From DAIQRJ01 sp963708795 (lineage in GTDB: Bacteria > Actinomycetota > Actinomycetes > Propionibacteriales > DAIQRJ01), in the NCBI GenBank assembly GCA_963708795.1, contig CAVPUH010000008.1:186001-250000 (forward strand): DNA of 64,000 nucleotides, in the 5' to 3' direction. Below are positions 52,537 through 63,297 of the stretch, piece by piece. The translations under genes and the position numbers were made by a program. The notes beneath the pieces are model-generated. The model did no database searches, was not told where the DNA came from, and was given only the letters and a program-made list of their open reading frames with translations. Position 1 is the first letter of the stretch, and the number at the start of each line of letters is the position of its first letter.

Positions 52537-54627
52537 TCAGGCGTCGATGCGGGACTCGTCCAGCTCGTAGGCACCGGCGACGAGGAAGTCGCGCCGGGGT
52601 GCCACGTCGTTGCCCATCAGCAGGTCGAAGACACCCTCGGCACGGACGGCGTCCTCCACCCGGATCCGGCGCAAGGTGCGGTGCCGGGGGTCCATGGTGG
52701 TCTCAGCCAGCTGATGGGCGTCCATCTCGCCCAGGCCCTTGTACCGCTGGATGTCGGACTTGTAGCGGACGTTGCGGCGTTCGTAGTCGACCAACGTGCG
52801 CTGGAGCTGCGCGTCGCTGTAGGTGTAGATGTAGCGCTCGGCGCCCTTCTTCGGGTTGGTGAGCTCGATCCGGTGCAGCGGCGGCACCGCCGAGTACACC
52901 CGGCCGGCCTCGACGAGCGGGCGCATGTACTTCCAGAACAGGGTGATCAGCAGGCAGCGGATGTGCGCGCCGTCGAAGTCGGCGTCCGCCATGAAGATGA
53001 TCTTCCCGTAACGGGTGGCCTCGAGATCGAACGTGCGACCCGAACCCGCCCCGAGCACCTGGATGATCGACGCGCACTCGGCGTTGCGGAGCATGTCGGC
53101 GATCGAGGACTTCTGCACGTTCAGGATCTTGCCGCGGATCGGCAGCAGCGCCTGGAACTCCGAACTGCGGGACTTCCGCGCCGTGCCGAGCGCGGAATCG
53201 CCTTCCACGATGAACAGTTCGCTGCGGTCGGTGTCGCCGCTGCGGCAGTCGACGAGCTTCGGCGGCAACGCCGACGACTCGAGTGCGGTCTTGCGGCGCT
53301 GGTTCTCCCGATGTTGACGAGCGGCGAGGCGGGTCCGGGAGGCGTTGGCGATCTTCTCGAGCGCGGCCTTGGCCTGGGCTTTCGTCTTGGCCGGCTTGGG
53401 CTTGGACGAATCGAGGAAGGTGCCGAGTTCGTCACTGACGATCTTCGCCACGATCCGTGACGCGGCGGGCGTACCGAGGACCTCTTTCGTCTGGCCCTCG
53501 AACTGCGGCTCGGCGAGGCGAACCGTGACGACGGCGGTCATGCCCTCCAGCACGTCGTCCTTGATCACCGCGTCCTCGCTCACCCGCAACACCTTCTGGG
53601 CCTTCAGCGCGGCGTTCACGGTCTGGGTGAGGCCGCGCTCGAAGCCGGCGACGTGGGTGCCGCCCTTGCCGGTGTGGATGACGTTGACGAACGACCGTGC
53701 GACGGTGTCGTACCCGGTGCCCCAGCGCAGCGCGATGTCGACCTCGAGGGTGCGTTCGACCTCCGTGGGCGACATGTGACCGGCGTCGTCGAGCACGGGC
53801 ACGGTCTCGGTGAAGGTGTCCGAGCCCTGGAGCCGCACGACGTCGGTGACCGGGTCGTCGGCCGCGAGGAACTCGCAGTACTCGGTGATCCCGCCGTCGT
53901 GCTTGAACTCCTGCCGGACGGCCGGCTCGGCGCGCTCGTCGAGCAGGGCCAGGGTCAGGCCGGGGACGAGGAACGAGGTCTGCCGCGCGGTGGTCACCAG
54001 CTCGTCGAAGTCGACCCTGGCGTCGGCGGTGAAGATCTGCGGATCGAGCCAGTAGCGCACGTGGGTGCCGGTGACGCCCTTGCCGACACGACCGAGCTTC
54101 GCGATGCCGGACGCCGGCGTGAAGCCGGCGCGCGGGCCGTCCGCGTCGAAGGTGCCCGGCTCGCCCCGGTGGAAACTCATGCCCCACGCGCTGGGCGCGC
54201 GATCGACGACGACATCGAGGCGAACCGAGAGGGCGTTGACCACGCTCGCACCGACGCCGTGCAGGCCACCCGAGGCCGTGTAGGAGATGCCACCGAACTT
54301 GCCGCCGGCATGCAGCCGCGTGTAGACGACCTCGACGCCCGACAGGCCCGTACGCGGCTCGATGTCGACCGGGACACCGCGCCCGTTGTCGTGGACCTCG
54401 ACGGAGCCGTCGCGATGCAGCGTCACCTCGATGCGGTCGCACGCACCTGCCAGCGCCTCGTCCACACCGTTGTCGACGATCTCGTCGACGCACTTCATCA
54501 CGCCGCGCACATCGGTCGATCCGATGTACATCCCCGGCCGCTTGCGGACGGCCTCGAGCCCCTCGAGGACGGTCAGATGCCGAGCCGTGTAGGCGTTCGC
54601 ACCGCCTCGAACCTGCCGTGCCGTCAC
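52537..54627 (-). CDS. parE: DNA topoisomerase IV subunit B (ParE-type)
   Basis: A 696-residue GHKL ATPase and TOPRIM subunit, partner of ParC. The ATP site is visible in VDEIVDNGVDEALAG, VHDNGRGVPVDI and ASGGLHGVGASVVNALS. TOPRIM has EGDSALGTARKSRS and the metal-binding DADFDGAHIR; the end RYKGLGEMDAHQLAETTMDP is typical. GGAGG lies 10 nt before GTG 54627, which gives a normal N-terminus; GTG 54672 is an alternative with no ribosome binding site. Confidence 0.93.
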   Translation of the reverse strand: MTARQVRGGANAYTARHLTVLEGLEAVRKRPGMYIGSTDVRGVMKCVDEIVDNGVDEALAGACDRIEVTLHRDGSVEVHDNGRGVPVDIEPRTGLSGVEVVYTRLHAGGKFGGISYTASGGLHGVGASVVNALSVRLDVVVDRAPSAWGMSFHRGEPGTFDADGPRAGFTPASGIAKLGRVGKGVTGTHVRYWLDPQIFTADARVDFDELVTTARQTSFLVPGLTLALLDERAEPAVRQEFKHDGGITEYCEFLAADDPVTDVVRLQGSDTFTETVPVLDDAGHMSPTEVERTLEVDIALRWGTGYDTVARSFVNVIHTGKGGTHVAGFERGLTQTVNAALKAQKVLRVSEDAVIKDDVLEGMTAVVTVRLAEPQFEGQTKEVLGTPAASRIVAKIVSDELGTFLDSSKPKPAKTKAQAKAALEKIANASRTRLAARQHRENQRRKTALESSALPPKLVDCRSGDTDRSELFIVEGDSALGTARKSRSSEFQALLPIRGKILNVQKSSIADMLRNAECASIIQVLGAGSGRTFDLEATRYGKIIFMADADFDGAHIRCLLITLFWKYMRPLVEAGRVYSAVPPLHRIELTNPKKGAERYIYTYSDAQLQRTLVDYERRNVRYKSDIQRYKGLGEMDAHQLAETTMDPRHRTLRRIRVEDAVRAEGVFDLLMGNDVAPRRDFLVAGAYELDESRIDA

Positions 54628-54752
54628 GCGTTGCCCGCCTCCGTGAAATCCGCCGTTCCCGTGCTCCGACACGCATCCGTCGGCGCTCGGCTCAGGGTAG
54701 CGAGCGGTTCCGACGGAGCCGGGAAGGCACGACCGGTTCGAGGCCGTGGCGC

Positions 54753-54838
54753 GACACGTGTCTCAAGCGCCACACGATTTACCTCTTCGACACATGTCGG
54801 TTGCGGGCGTGCGACACACTGCAGGGGTTAGATGACAC
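54753..54838. promoter_or_regulatory. Cluster of four GACAC motifs between parE and the DUF7455 gene
   Basis: GACAC occurs at 54753 (inside the palindrome GACACGTGTC), 54789 (inside GACA-CA-TGTC), 54813 and 54834. GACAC is the recognition core of the sporulation regulator WhiA in Streptomyces. The 350-bp gap between the two divergent genes contains no gene I can support. Confidence 0.4.
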
Positions 54839-54978
54839 GTACGAACACGGAACCACGGCGACGATCGAAGGCGAAGAACTGCAAGTCAGCGAGTCACTGC
54901 GACGATTCGTCGGGAACAGTGCCGACCTGCTTTGCTGTTACACCCGGTGCCCGTCCTCGAGATCGGAGAGAAGAGCAC

Positions 54979-55179
54979 GTGACTACCACCGCACTTGCCA
55001 CACCACTGTCTGCAGCCGATCGCTGCGACCGTTGCGGCGCCCGAGCCTACATTCGGGTGAGCCTCACCTCTGGTGGCGAGCTGCTGTTCTGCGCCCATCA
55101 CGGACGTGAACATGCTGACCGCCTTCGCGAGGTCGCAACGATTCATGACGAGACGACGAGGCTCGTCTCCAACGACTGA
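54979..55179 (+). CDS. DUF7455 zinc-ribbon protein
   Basis: A 66-residue protein with a zinc-ribbon pattern: DRCDRCGARAYIRV and LLFCAHHGREH supply four Cys/His ligands. The sequence continues LREVATIHDETTRLVSND. Such proteins are common in Actinobacteria near sigA; function is unknown. GGAGAG is 8 nt before GTG 54979. Three hairpins follow the stop. Confidence 0.82.
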   Translation: MTTTALATPLSAADRCDRCGARAYIRVSLTSGGELLFCAHHGREHADRLREVATIHDETTRLVSND

Positions 55180-55186
55180 CATCCAC

Positions 55187-55263
55187 ACCCCTGAAGGGGT
55201 CCGACGGCGATGATGCCGTCCTAGCTGCCACGAAGGCCGCTCCGCGATGCGGGGCGGCCTTCG
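55187..55263 (+). terminator. Triple-hairpin terminator after the DUF7455 gene
   Basis: ACCCC-TGAA-GGGGT (55187-55200), GACGGC-GATGAT-GCCGTC (55203-55220), and a 15-bp stem with a 3-nt loop (55231-55263, CGAAGGCCGC pairing with GCGGCCTTCG, one wobble pair). The last is the strongest. There is no U-run. Confidence 0.7.
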
Positions 55264-55330
55264 CCGTTCGCGCACAGCGAACACCGCATCGTGAGCCGAG
55301 CGTGCGCACCCACCAGGCAGACTCCTGATC

Positions 55331-55813
55331 GTGCACATCCTCGGGCTGGTCCTGGTCGGCACCGCGATCGCGGTCGGGCTGCTCGGCATCATCCTGCCGA
55401 TCCTGCCCGGCGCGGCCATCGTGCTCGGCGCGATCCTCGCCTGGGCGCTCGTGGAGAAGACCACGACCGGCTGGGTCGTGCTCGGCGTCGCCGCGACCGT
55501 GATCGTCGTCACGCAGGTGCTCAAGTACGTGCTGCCCGAGCGGCATCTTCGGGGTCAGGGCGTGCCGTGGACCAGTTCCGCGGTCGGCGTCGTGGTCGGG
55601 ATCGTCGGCTTCTTCGTCGTCCCGGTGATCGGTCTGCCGCTGGGTTACGTGGTCGGGGTCTTCGTGACCGAGACGATCCGCCGGCGGAGTCTGCGACTGG
55701 GTTGGCGGGCCACCGTCGCCGCCCTCAAGGCCGTGGGGATCAGCACGGTGATCGAGTTCGCGGGTGCGTTGGTCGCTGCCTACGCCTGGGCCGCCGGCGT
55801 GCTCCTCGGCTGA
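55331..55813 (+). CDS. DUF456 membrane protein
   Basis: A 160-residue, very hydrophobic protein with four to five helices. GLLGIILPILPGAAIVLGAILAWAL near the start and VVVGIVGFFVVPVIGLPLGYVVGVF are the glycine-zipper blocks of DUF456. Function is unknown. GTG 55331 has no ribosome binding site; CAGACT 7 nt upstream is a weak -10 candidate. Confidence 0.8.
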   Translation: MHILGLVLVGTAIAVGLLGIILPILPGAAIVLGAILAWALVEKTTTGWVVLGVAATVIVVTQVLKYVLPERHLRGQGVPWTSSAVGVVVGIVGFFVVPVIGLPLGYVVGVFVTETIRRRSLRLGWRATVAALKAVGISTVIEFAGALVAAYAWAAGVLLG

Positions 55814-55890
55814 GGCCGTCAGGGTCCAGTGGGGTGAACACCCAGGGGAAAGGGCGGGTTCTCCCGCTGTCCGCGCGCAGGCGACCGCCC

Positions 55891-55896
55891 TAACGT
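55891..55896 (+). promoter_or_regulatory. -10 box for the leaderless phospholipase gene
   Basis: TAACGT, then 7 nt, then GTG 55904. No ribosome binding site is present. Confidence 0.5.
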
Positions 55897-55903
55897 CGAT
55901 GCG

Positions 55904-56754
55904 GTGAGACCGATCGCGCCACCGCGGAACGAACCGAACGACGAGTCACGCCTGCGCCGTCGACGCCGCTGCGAGCCCGCCGAAGCGTCCTGGCCGCCGT
56001 GCTCCTCGGCCTGGTCGTCGCCGTGGTGCTCGGTGGGTGGGGACGACCCTCGTCGGTCACCGCGACCGCCGCGCACTCCTCCGCTGCCGCCGCCGACGCC
56101 GCCCGGCAGGCCGCCAGATCGGTCCGCGCGCTGACCGGGCCGATCGAGGACATGGCGGCCGGGGTGCCGTCCGACTTCGTCGCCACCATGGGCTACCGGC
56201 CCACATTCGGAGGGCAGGTCGGCGATCGCGAGCTCGTCGATCCCCGCGGCGGCTGCTCGTCTCCGTTCGGTGCCACCCGATTCGACTTCGACCTGGCCTG
56301 CAAGCACCACGACCTCGGCTACGACGTGCTCCGGTACGCCGCCCGGCACGGTCAGCCGCTCGGCACCGCTGCGCGCGAGGCGGTCGACGCCCGATTCGGC
56401 CGCGACCTGCGTGCCCGGTGCGCGAGCGTGTCGGCCGCGGAGATGCCGTTCAGCCGGCTTCCGGTCGAAGCCGCCTGTCAGGCCAGCGCCCTCGTCTACC
56501 TCGGCGCGGTCGACCTCAACTCGTGGCGCCAGGGCTGGGGCACGCCCTCGCTCGAGTCGGCGGTCCCCTGGTTGGCCGCCGGCGCGATGGGGTTGCTCGC
56601 AGCCGTCGTGCTGGGTCTCGTGCTCGCGGGACACGCCGGCGCTCCGGCGGATCCGAACGCCCGTCCGGGTGCGGGTGAGCAGGTGCTCAGGACGGGCGGA
56701 CGTCGACCGTCAGCGCCGCCGGAGCCTCCAGCACCTCCAGTGCCGTTCCGCTGA
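55904..56754 (+). CDS. Membrane-anchored phospholipase A2, frameshifted
   Basis: A roughly 283-residue prokaryotic PLA2 family protein. It starts RPIAPPRNEPNDESRLRRRRR, then a hydrophobic segment SVLAAVLLGLVVAVVLGG reached only by adding one C to the CCC at 55976-55978. The catalytic block is CSSPFGATRFDFDLACKHHD, with the His-Asp pair and LGYD following. A second hydrophobic helix (VPWLAAGAMGLLAAVVLGLVL) lies near the C-terminus, so the catalytic domain should be outside between two anchors. The last 68 bp overlap the convergent debranching gene. GTG 55904 has a leaderless -10 box. Confidence 0.78.
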
Positions 56755-58821
56755 CCCGGACCGACAGGCGCCCACCGGCGATCCGCAGGCCGTGCACCGT
56801 CAGGCCGTCGAGACGCCCGTCGGTCAGGCCGATCGGGGTCAGGCGGAGGGTGCCGCGCGGGACGTCGGGATCGAGGCCGAGGATCGCGGCGAGCATGGCG
56901 GGACCGGCGGCGGCAGCCCAGGCCTGCGGGCGGCACGACGCCGGATACGGCGACGGCGCTACGACGACGTCGGCGGACTCCCCGGAGAAGAGCTCGGGGA
57001 ACCGATGGTCGAACGCCGGTGCCGCGCGGAGCAGGCCGTCGATGAGCGTCCACGCCTCGCCGCCGCGCCCGCTCGCGGCCAGTTCGCCGATGACGACCGC
57101 GGTGTCGTGGGTCCAGACCGAGCCCGTGTGGTACCCGAGCGGGTTGTAACCGCGGGAGCGGTCGCTCATGGTCCGCAGCCCGAACCCGCTCGCCAGCTCG
57201 GGGGACGTCAGCCGCGCGGCCACCGTCGCGACCTGCTCGGCGCTCAGCAGTCCGGAGGTGAGCAGGTGCCCCGGGTTGGACGTGATCGTGGCGACTGGTT
57301 GCTTCTCGGCCGTCGAGAGCGATCGCCACGTACGAGCCGGTGTCGTCGCTCACCCAGAAGCGTTCGTGGAACGCGGCGGCCAGCCGGCCGGCCCAGGCGG
57401 AGATGCCGGCGACGTCGTGAACGGGATCGGCGACGTCGAACGTCTCGTAGAGCTCGACCGCGGCGAGCGCCGCCGCGTAGGCGTAGCCCTGCACCTCGCA
57501 GAGCGCGATCGGCGCCGCCGCCAGCGTCCCGTCGAGGTGCTGGACGGAGTCCGACGAGTCCTTCCAGCCCTGGTTCGCCAGCCCGTGACCGGACTCGTCG
57601 ATGTACTCCAGCAGCCCGTCGCCGTCGGCGTCGGAGTGGTCGAGCAGCCAGCCGACGGCGGCGACGAGGTTCGGCAGCAGCTCACGTACCTCGGCTTCGG
57701 GCATCCCCCACCGCCAGGCCCGGTGCAGCAGCCGGATCCACATCGGTGTCGAGTCGATCGAGCCGTAGTACACGGGCGGCAGCCGCAGCCCGGTGTCGTG
57801 ACCGAGCACCGGCGGACGGAGTTCGTGCAGGATCTTGCCGGGCTCCGCGGCGATGGACGGGTCGAGCTCGGTGGCCTGCCGACGTGCGAGCACGCGAAGT
57901 GTGGAGGCGGCCGGCTCCACCCCGAGCGGCAGCGCGAGCCATGCGGCCCACAGTGAGTCGCGACCGAACATCGTCAGGTACCAGGGCGCGCCGGCAGCGT
58001 AGAACTCGTCCTCCGGGTCGACGGGATCGCTGAGCACGAGCCGGTCGAGGTCGTCGATCGACCGGGCGAGCAACGGCCCGAGGACGCCGTCGCGCGAACT
58101 CACGGTCGGTGCGGCGTCCGCCGGGTCGTCGCGGCCGACGACGTCGCGACGTCCGGGCGGAGCGACGACCCTCGCGTCGACCGGCGCGACCGGGACCACC
58201 GTCAGCACGATCGACGCAGCACCGCCGCCGGGGATCTGGAGCGGGAAGCCGAGGTCGACGGAGCCGTCGGCGGCCGTAGACCGTGTCGCTCGGCGCCGGG
58301 GTGGCGTGCACGGCGACCGACCAGCCCGGCACCTCCGCGGAGGTGACCTCGAACCCGTCGGCCGTCGTCGTGGTGGTGACGGGGACGGGGGTGGCAGCCC
58401 CGTCCTTGACGGAGGCGACGTCGGCGAAGTCGCACCCGAGCCGGATGGTCGCCGTGACGTCGACGGGCGCGGCACCGGCGTTCGCGAACATCAGGGTCTC
58501 GGTGAGCACCTGCCCGGCAGCCGTGTCGTCGATGACACGTCGCCGTTCGAGCCGCAGGACGACATCCGGCGTCGGCGCCTCGACCCCGCGGAGAACGGCG
58601 ACGAAGCGGGCGCCGTTCGCGCCGACGAGCTCGTCGTGGATCGGCTCGGGTTCGGCTCCACCGACCTGGACGCGCAACACCGAGAGCACGCGCCGATCGG
58701 CCGTGTAGAGACCGCCGGCGCCGGTGCCGTCGAGTTGGCCGGACGGCGGGCAGATCGCCATCGTGGGTGCGCTGACGAGCACGACCTGGTCGTGGAGGAA
58801 TGGCTGCCGGCCGGCGGTCAT
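56687..58821 (-). CDS. Amylo-alpha-1,6-glucosidase/glycogen debranching-like protein, two frameshifts
   Basis: A protein of about 710 residues with an N-terminal debranching-associated beta domain (LYTADRRVLSVLRVQVGG, VIDDTAAGQVLTETLMFANAG) and a six-hairpin glucosidase domain. The latter has AGAPWYLTMFGRDSLWAAW, DEDEFY-like DPEDEFYAAGAP, LANQGWKDSSDSVQHLDG and YNPLGYHTGSVWTHDTAVV. Extra bases at 58276-58280 and 57308-57311 break the frame; correcting them joins APSDTV to TAADGSVDLG and LDG to EKQPVATITSNPG. ATG 58821 overlaps the stop of the gene upstream. It is unrelated to the GH13 GlgX at 1.7 kb. Confidence 0.83.
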
Positions 58822-59637
58822 GCCGCGCCGCCGGCGAGCAACGAGCGCAACGTGAGGGCCTCGGTGGCGAGCAGCGACGGTTCGTCACCGGCGACGAACT
58901 CCAGGAGCGCGTCGGTGCACCGCGGACTCGACTGGGCCGCGGTCAGCGCCTCCTGCCACATCACCGCGCGTGCGGCCAGCGGCAGGCGTTCACCGGCTGG
59001 GCCCCACGAGAAGACGTGGACGGCGCTGACGTCCGGAAGTAGCTCGTCGAGGCCGGCTCAGCGCGGCCGCGTCGTCCGCGCCGACCGGTGGCTGCCAGTA
59101 GCTGGAGAGGTTGTCGCGACCCACCTCGCCCAGCAACTGACGGGTGCTGGCCACGGTGTCGGTGAGCGTGCCGCGGTGGAACTCCAGCGCGAGTGCGGCA
59201 CCACCGTCGGCGGCGATGTCGCAGGCGCGGACGAGCTCGGCCACGGTGTCGGCGCGCTGCTCGGCGGTCGCGTCGGCACTGCCGGTCCGGCCCGCCCATA
59301 CCCGGATGCGACGGGCGCCGAGCCGCACGGCCGCTGCGGTGAGGCCGGCTGGTTCCGCCCGCGACCCGTCGTCCGACTCGGCCCGGTAGTAGGAGCCGTA
59401 GGAGGCCACGACGAGGCCCGCGTCCTCGGTCAGCCGTCGCACCCGGTCCAACTCGGTGAGGTCATCGGGCCGGGCGTGGACGTCGGAGCCCCACTCGATC
59501 GACTCGAGCCCGGCGGACGCGGCAAGCTCCACGACCTGCTCGGCGGTGAGCGAGCGGAAGGTCACCGAACAGAGGCCGGCACGGACCCGCCCCGCCGTCG
59601 TCGGCGTGCTGATCGGGCTGACGGATTCATCGGACAC
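58818..59637 (-). CDS. Sugar phosphate isomerase/epimerase-like TIM-barrel protein, frameshifted
   Basis: A roughly 272-residue AP-endonuclease-2/xylose-isomerase-like barrel. Seen: VRAGLCSVTFRSLTAEQVVELA, LESIEWGSDVHARP, ALALEFHRGTLTDTV and NLSSYWQPPVG. One extra base in GGCC at 59051-59054 shifts the frame; without it the reading continues LDELLPDVSAVHVFSWGPAG to a stop that overlaps the debranching gene in ATGA. GTG 59637 has TAGGGT 6 nt upstream and is probably leaderless. Pairing with a glucosidase suggests sugar metabolism; substrate unknown. Confidence 0.78.
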
Positions 59638-59643
59638 CGGTCC

Positions 59644-59649
59644 ACCCTA
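59644..59649 (-). promoter_or_regulatory. -10 box for the leaderless isomerase-like gene
   Basis: TAGGGT on the minus strand, then 6 nt, then GTG 59637. Confidence 0.5.
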
Positions 59650-59681
59650 GGCGGCGCGGCGCCCGGGCGAGACCCGGCCCG

Positions 59682-59731
59682 GATGTGGGAACGGCCCCCG
59701 ACCCGGGCGGGTCGAGGGCCGTTCTCACATC
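59682..59731 (-). terminator. sigA terminator with a 23-bp stem
   Basis: Arms 59682-59704 and 59709-59731 pair with a 4-nt loop. The two deviations are G-U wobbles only in minus-strand RNA, which fits a terminator for sigA, whose stop is 24 bp away. There is no U-run. Confidence 0.8.
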
Positions 59732-59754
59732 GTGCGGGAAGGTGCGGGCCTTGC

Positions 59755-61032
<1,278 letters not shown>

Positions 61033-61242
61033 GAACTTCCTCTCGGGCCGGTCGGATGGTGGCGCAGAGAGCCGGGATTCTGGTGAGCGTCCGTGAGGAC
61101 GTCGCCGGACCTGACGACCCGTCATTCTGACACGCGGACACCGGATTGTTCGCATCGAAGGCGGGTCGATCGGGGTCGTCGGTGCCGAATCGGACCGGTC
61201 GTCGTGACCCGGATGATCGACGAACTGCGAGCTTGTGTGGGT

Positions 61243-61248
61243 AGTTTA
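61243..61248 (-). promoter_or_regulatory. Possible sigA -10 box
   Basis: TAAACT on the minus strand in an unusually AT-rich island (GGTTAAACTACC). It lies 210 bp before sigA. The -35 is not clear. Confidence 0.4.
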
Positions 61249-61327
61249 ACCAAGCTGGGCAACGAAAGGGCAGCGCCCGTGCGCCACCGTTGCCGAATGG
61301 ACGGCGTTCGACCGGCGGATCGGGTCG

Positions 61328-61982
61328 TCACGAATCCGCCGACGCCGCCGCTTTCGCTGCCGCCTTGACCGACTTCTTGTGCTCACGGACGCGCTGCAGG
61401 GACGCGTCGTCGACGACATCGGCGACCGATCGGTACCCGTCGAGCCCGTAGTCCCCGGCCGCGGTCTGCCAGCCCGCCGGGGTGACACCGAACTGCTTTC
61501 CGAGCAGCGCCGTGAAGATCCTGGCCTTCTGGTCACCGAATCCAGGGAGGGCGCCGATGCGCTTCACGAGTTCCTGGCCGGACCCGGCGTCCAGCCAGAT
61601 CGAGGCCGTGTCGCCGTCGTAGCGCTCCACGATCGTGTCGGCCAGCGCATGCAACCGGGTGGCCACGGCGCGCGGGAACCGGTGGACAGCGGGGCGCTCG
61701 GCGCAGGCGGCTTCGACGGTCTCGGCGGACGCGGCAGCGACCTCGGCGGCAGTGAAGGTGCCGCCGAGCCGCTCCCGGAGAATCGCCGGCCCGCTGAAGG
61801 CCTTCTCCATGGGGATCTGCTGGTCGAGTTGCATGCCGACGAGCAGCGCGAAGGGGTTCTCGGCCAGGATCGCGTTCCCGTCCGGGTCGCCCGCCAGGTG
61901 CAGTTCGGCCGGCCGCGTCGAGGGTGGGGTCGACGTCGTCCGTGCCGTCGTGGTCTGTGGTGTCGCGGTCTGCGTCGACCAT
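61328..61982 (-). CDS. HhH-GPD-type base excision DNA repair protein, frameshifted
   Basis: A roughly 217-residue helix-hairpin-helix glycosylase-like protein. Seen: HLAGDPDGNAILAENPFALL, VGMQLDQQIPMEKAFSGP and the HhH turn IGALPGFGDQKARIFTALLG. The start ATG 61982 gives an acidic leader (VDADRDTTDHDGTDDVDP) in another frame; removing one base at 61909-61914 joins the two. Without the correction the only start is ATG 61834, which would cut off the first helix. It follows uspA by 2 bp. The lesion recognised is unknown. Confidence 0.78.
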
Positions 61983-61984
61983 CG

Positions 61985-62410
61985 TCAACTCCCGTCGATG
62001 GAGCTTCCGGCCTTCACCGCGAGGACCGGGCAGGGCGCGTCCAGCAGGATCCGCTGGGCGTTGCTTCCGAGGATCAGTTTGCCGACCGGAGACCGCCGGC
62101 GCAGGCCGATGACGATCATGTCGGCGGCGACCTCCTCGGCGATCGCGATGAGACCGTCTGCGTAGTCGTCACCGGCGGGCACGTCGCGCACCGTGTGCTC
62201 GATGCCGATGGAGGTCAGGGTGGCCGTGAGCGCCGCGTCCGCGGGACCCGCCGGCAGCGGCACCGTCGACAGGACGGGCGCGCCGGCGGCATCCGGAGCG
62301 GCCTGCACGAGGATCAGCGGGAAGCCACGGCGGCCGGCCTCCTCGGCCGCGCGGCGTAGCGCGGCTCGACCCTCGGGCTTGTCCACGTACCCGACGACGA
62401 TTGCCGACAT
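61985..62410 (-). CDS. Universal stress protein UspA family
   Basis: A 141-residue single UspA domain. VVGYVDKPEGRAALRRAAEEA is the first strand and helix; DMIVIGLRRRSPVGKLILGSNAQRILLDAPCPVLAVK carries the G-2x-G-9x-G(S) ATP-binding motif (RRRSPVGKLILGSNAQ). GGAGGGG lies 5 nt before ATG 62410. It is upstream of the HhH-GPD gene in the same operon. Confidence 0.9.
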   Translation of the reverse strand: MSAIVVGYVDKPEGRAALRRAAEEAGRRGFPLILVQAAPDAAGAPVLSTVPLPAGPADAALTATLTSIGIEHTVRDVPAGDDYADGLIAIAEEVAADMIVIGLRRRSPVGKLILGSNAQRILLDAPCPVLAVKAGSSIDGS

Positions 62411-62608
62411 CAGCCCCTCCGCTCGTGTCGCGGGTGACGCCGACCGGCCGTCACCCGCGGGCCGCACGGTACTACGGGTGGGTGACGGTGAGGCAGGTTC
62501 GCGGCGCGGCGAGCGCGGCGGTGCGAGCACTCGCCGTACCCCTGTGGACAAGCCGCCGGGCTGTGGATGACCACCGGGAACCGGCCGGTGACCCACTAGA
62601 CAGGACAC

Positions 62609-63267
62609 ATGGACGGCGACCGCACGATCCCGGCGAGTTCGTCGCGGCCGGCAACGTCGCCGACACCGCGGCGCATCCCGGCTCCGCGCGCGGCGGACCG
62701 ACCGGCCGACTGGACTCTCAACATGCTCGCTCAACGGCGTGCGACCCACCTGCTGCGCCATCGCGGCGTCACCCGAGCGTCGTCCAGCCGTGCAGTGTCG
62801 GGCGTGATGCTGGTCGCGGTTCGATCGGCCATGACGGCCACCGGTCAGCGGTGGTTCCTCACGGCGGCCGAGACGGGGCCGGGCAGCGAATCGCGTTGGC
62901 AGCCCCACGTGCTGCCGGACACCGATCTGGACCATCCCCTGCGGGTCGACTTGTTGCTCCGCTGGCTGCCACCCGTTCCCCCGCGGCTGCTCCCCCGGCC
63001 TCTCCTCCGCCGTCCGCTCCCCCGTCCTCCGCGCCCGCCGCGGGCGACGCAGGGACCGATGCTCCGGCTCGGCCGATGCCGGTGTGGCCGGTCGCCATGC
63101 TGGTCGAGCGGCGCGGCCCGTGCGTCGTCGACGACGGCGACCTGGCGTGGTGGCAGTCCTTCGTCCATGCCTGCGGCATCGTCGGACGGTCGCCCGCGGC
63201 CGCCCTCGTCGTGTGCGCGACGGGCATCCGGGACATCGTCGCCGGCCGGACGAGTGATGCGACCTGA
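62609..63267 (+). CDS. Hypothetical protein with Pro-rich linker, frameshifted
   Basis: A protein of about 220 residues, not recognised. The first part (MTATGQRWFLTAAETGPGSE, HVLPDTDLDHPLRVDLLLRWL) lies in one frame. The second (AAGDAGTDAPARPMPVWPVAML, VDDGDLAWWQSFVHACGIVG) lies in another. Adding one C to the run at 62978-62982 links them through a Pro/Ala-rich hinge. The start ATG 62609 has a close AGGA. There is no signal peptide. It lies 31 bp upstream of dinB and may be co-transcribed. Confidence 0.45.
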
Positions 63268-63297
63268 CAGTCGGTGGCGCATGGCACCCTGAGCGGC

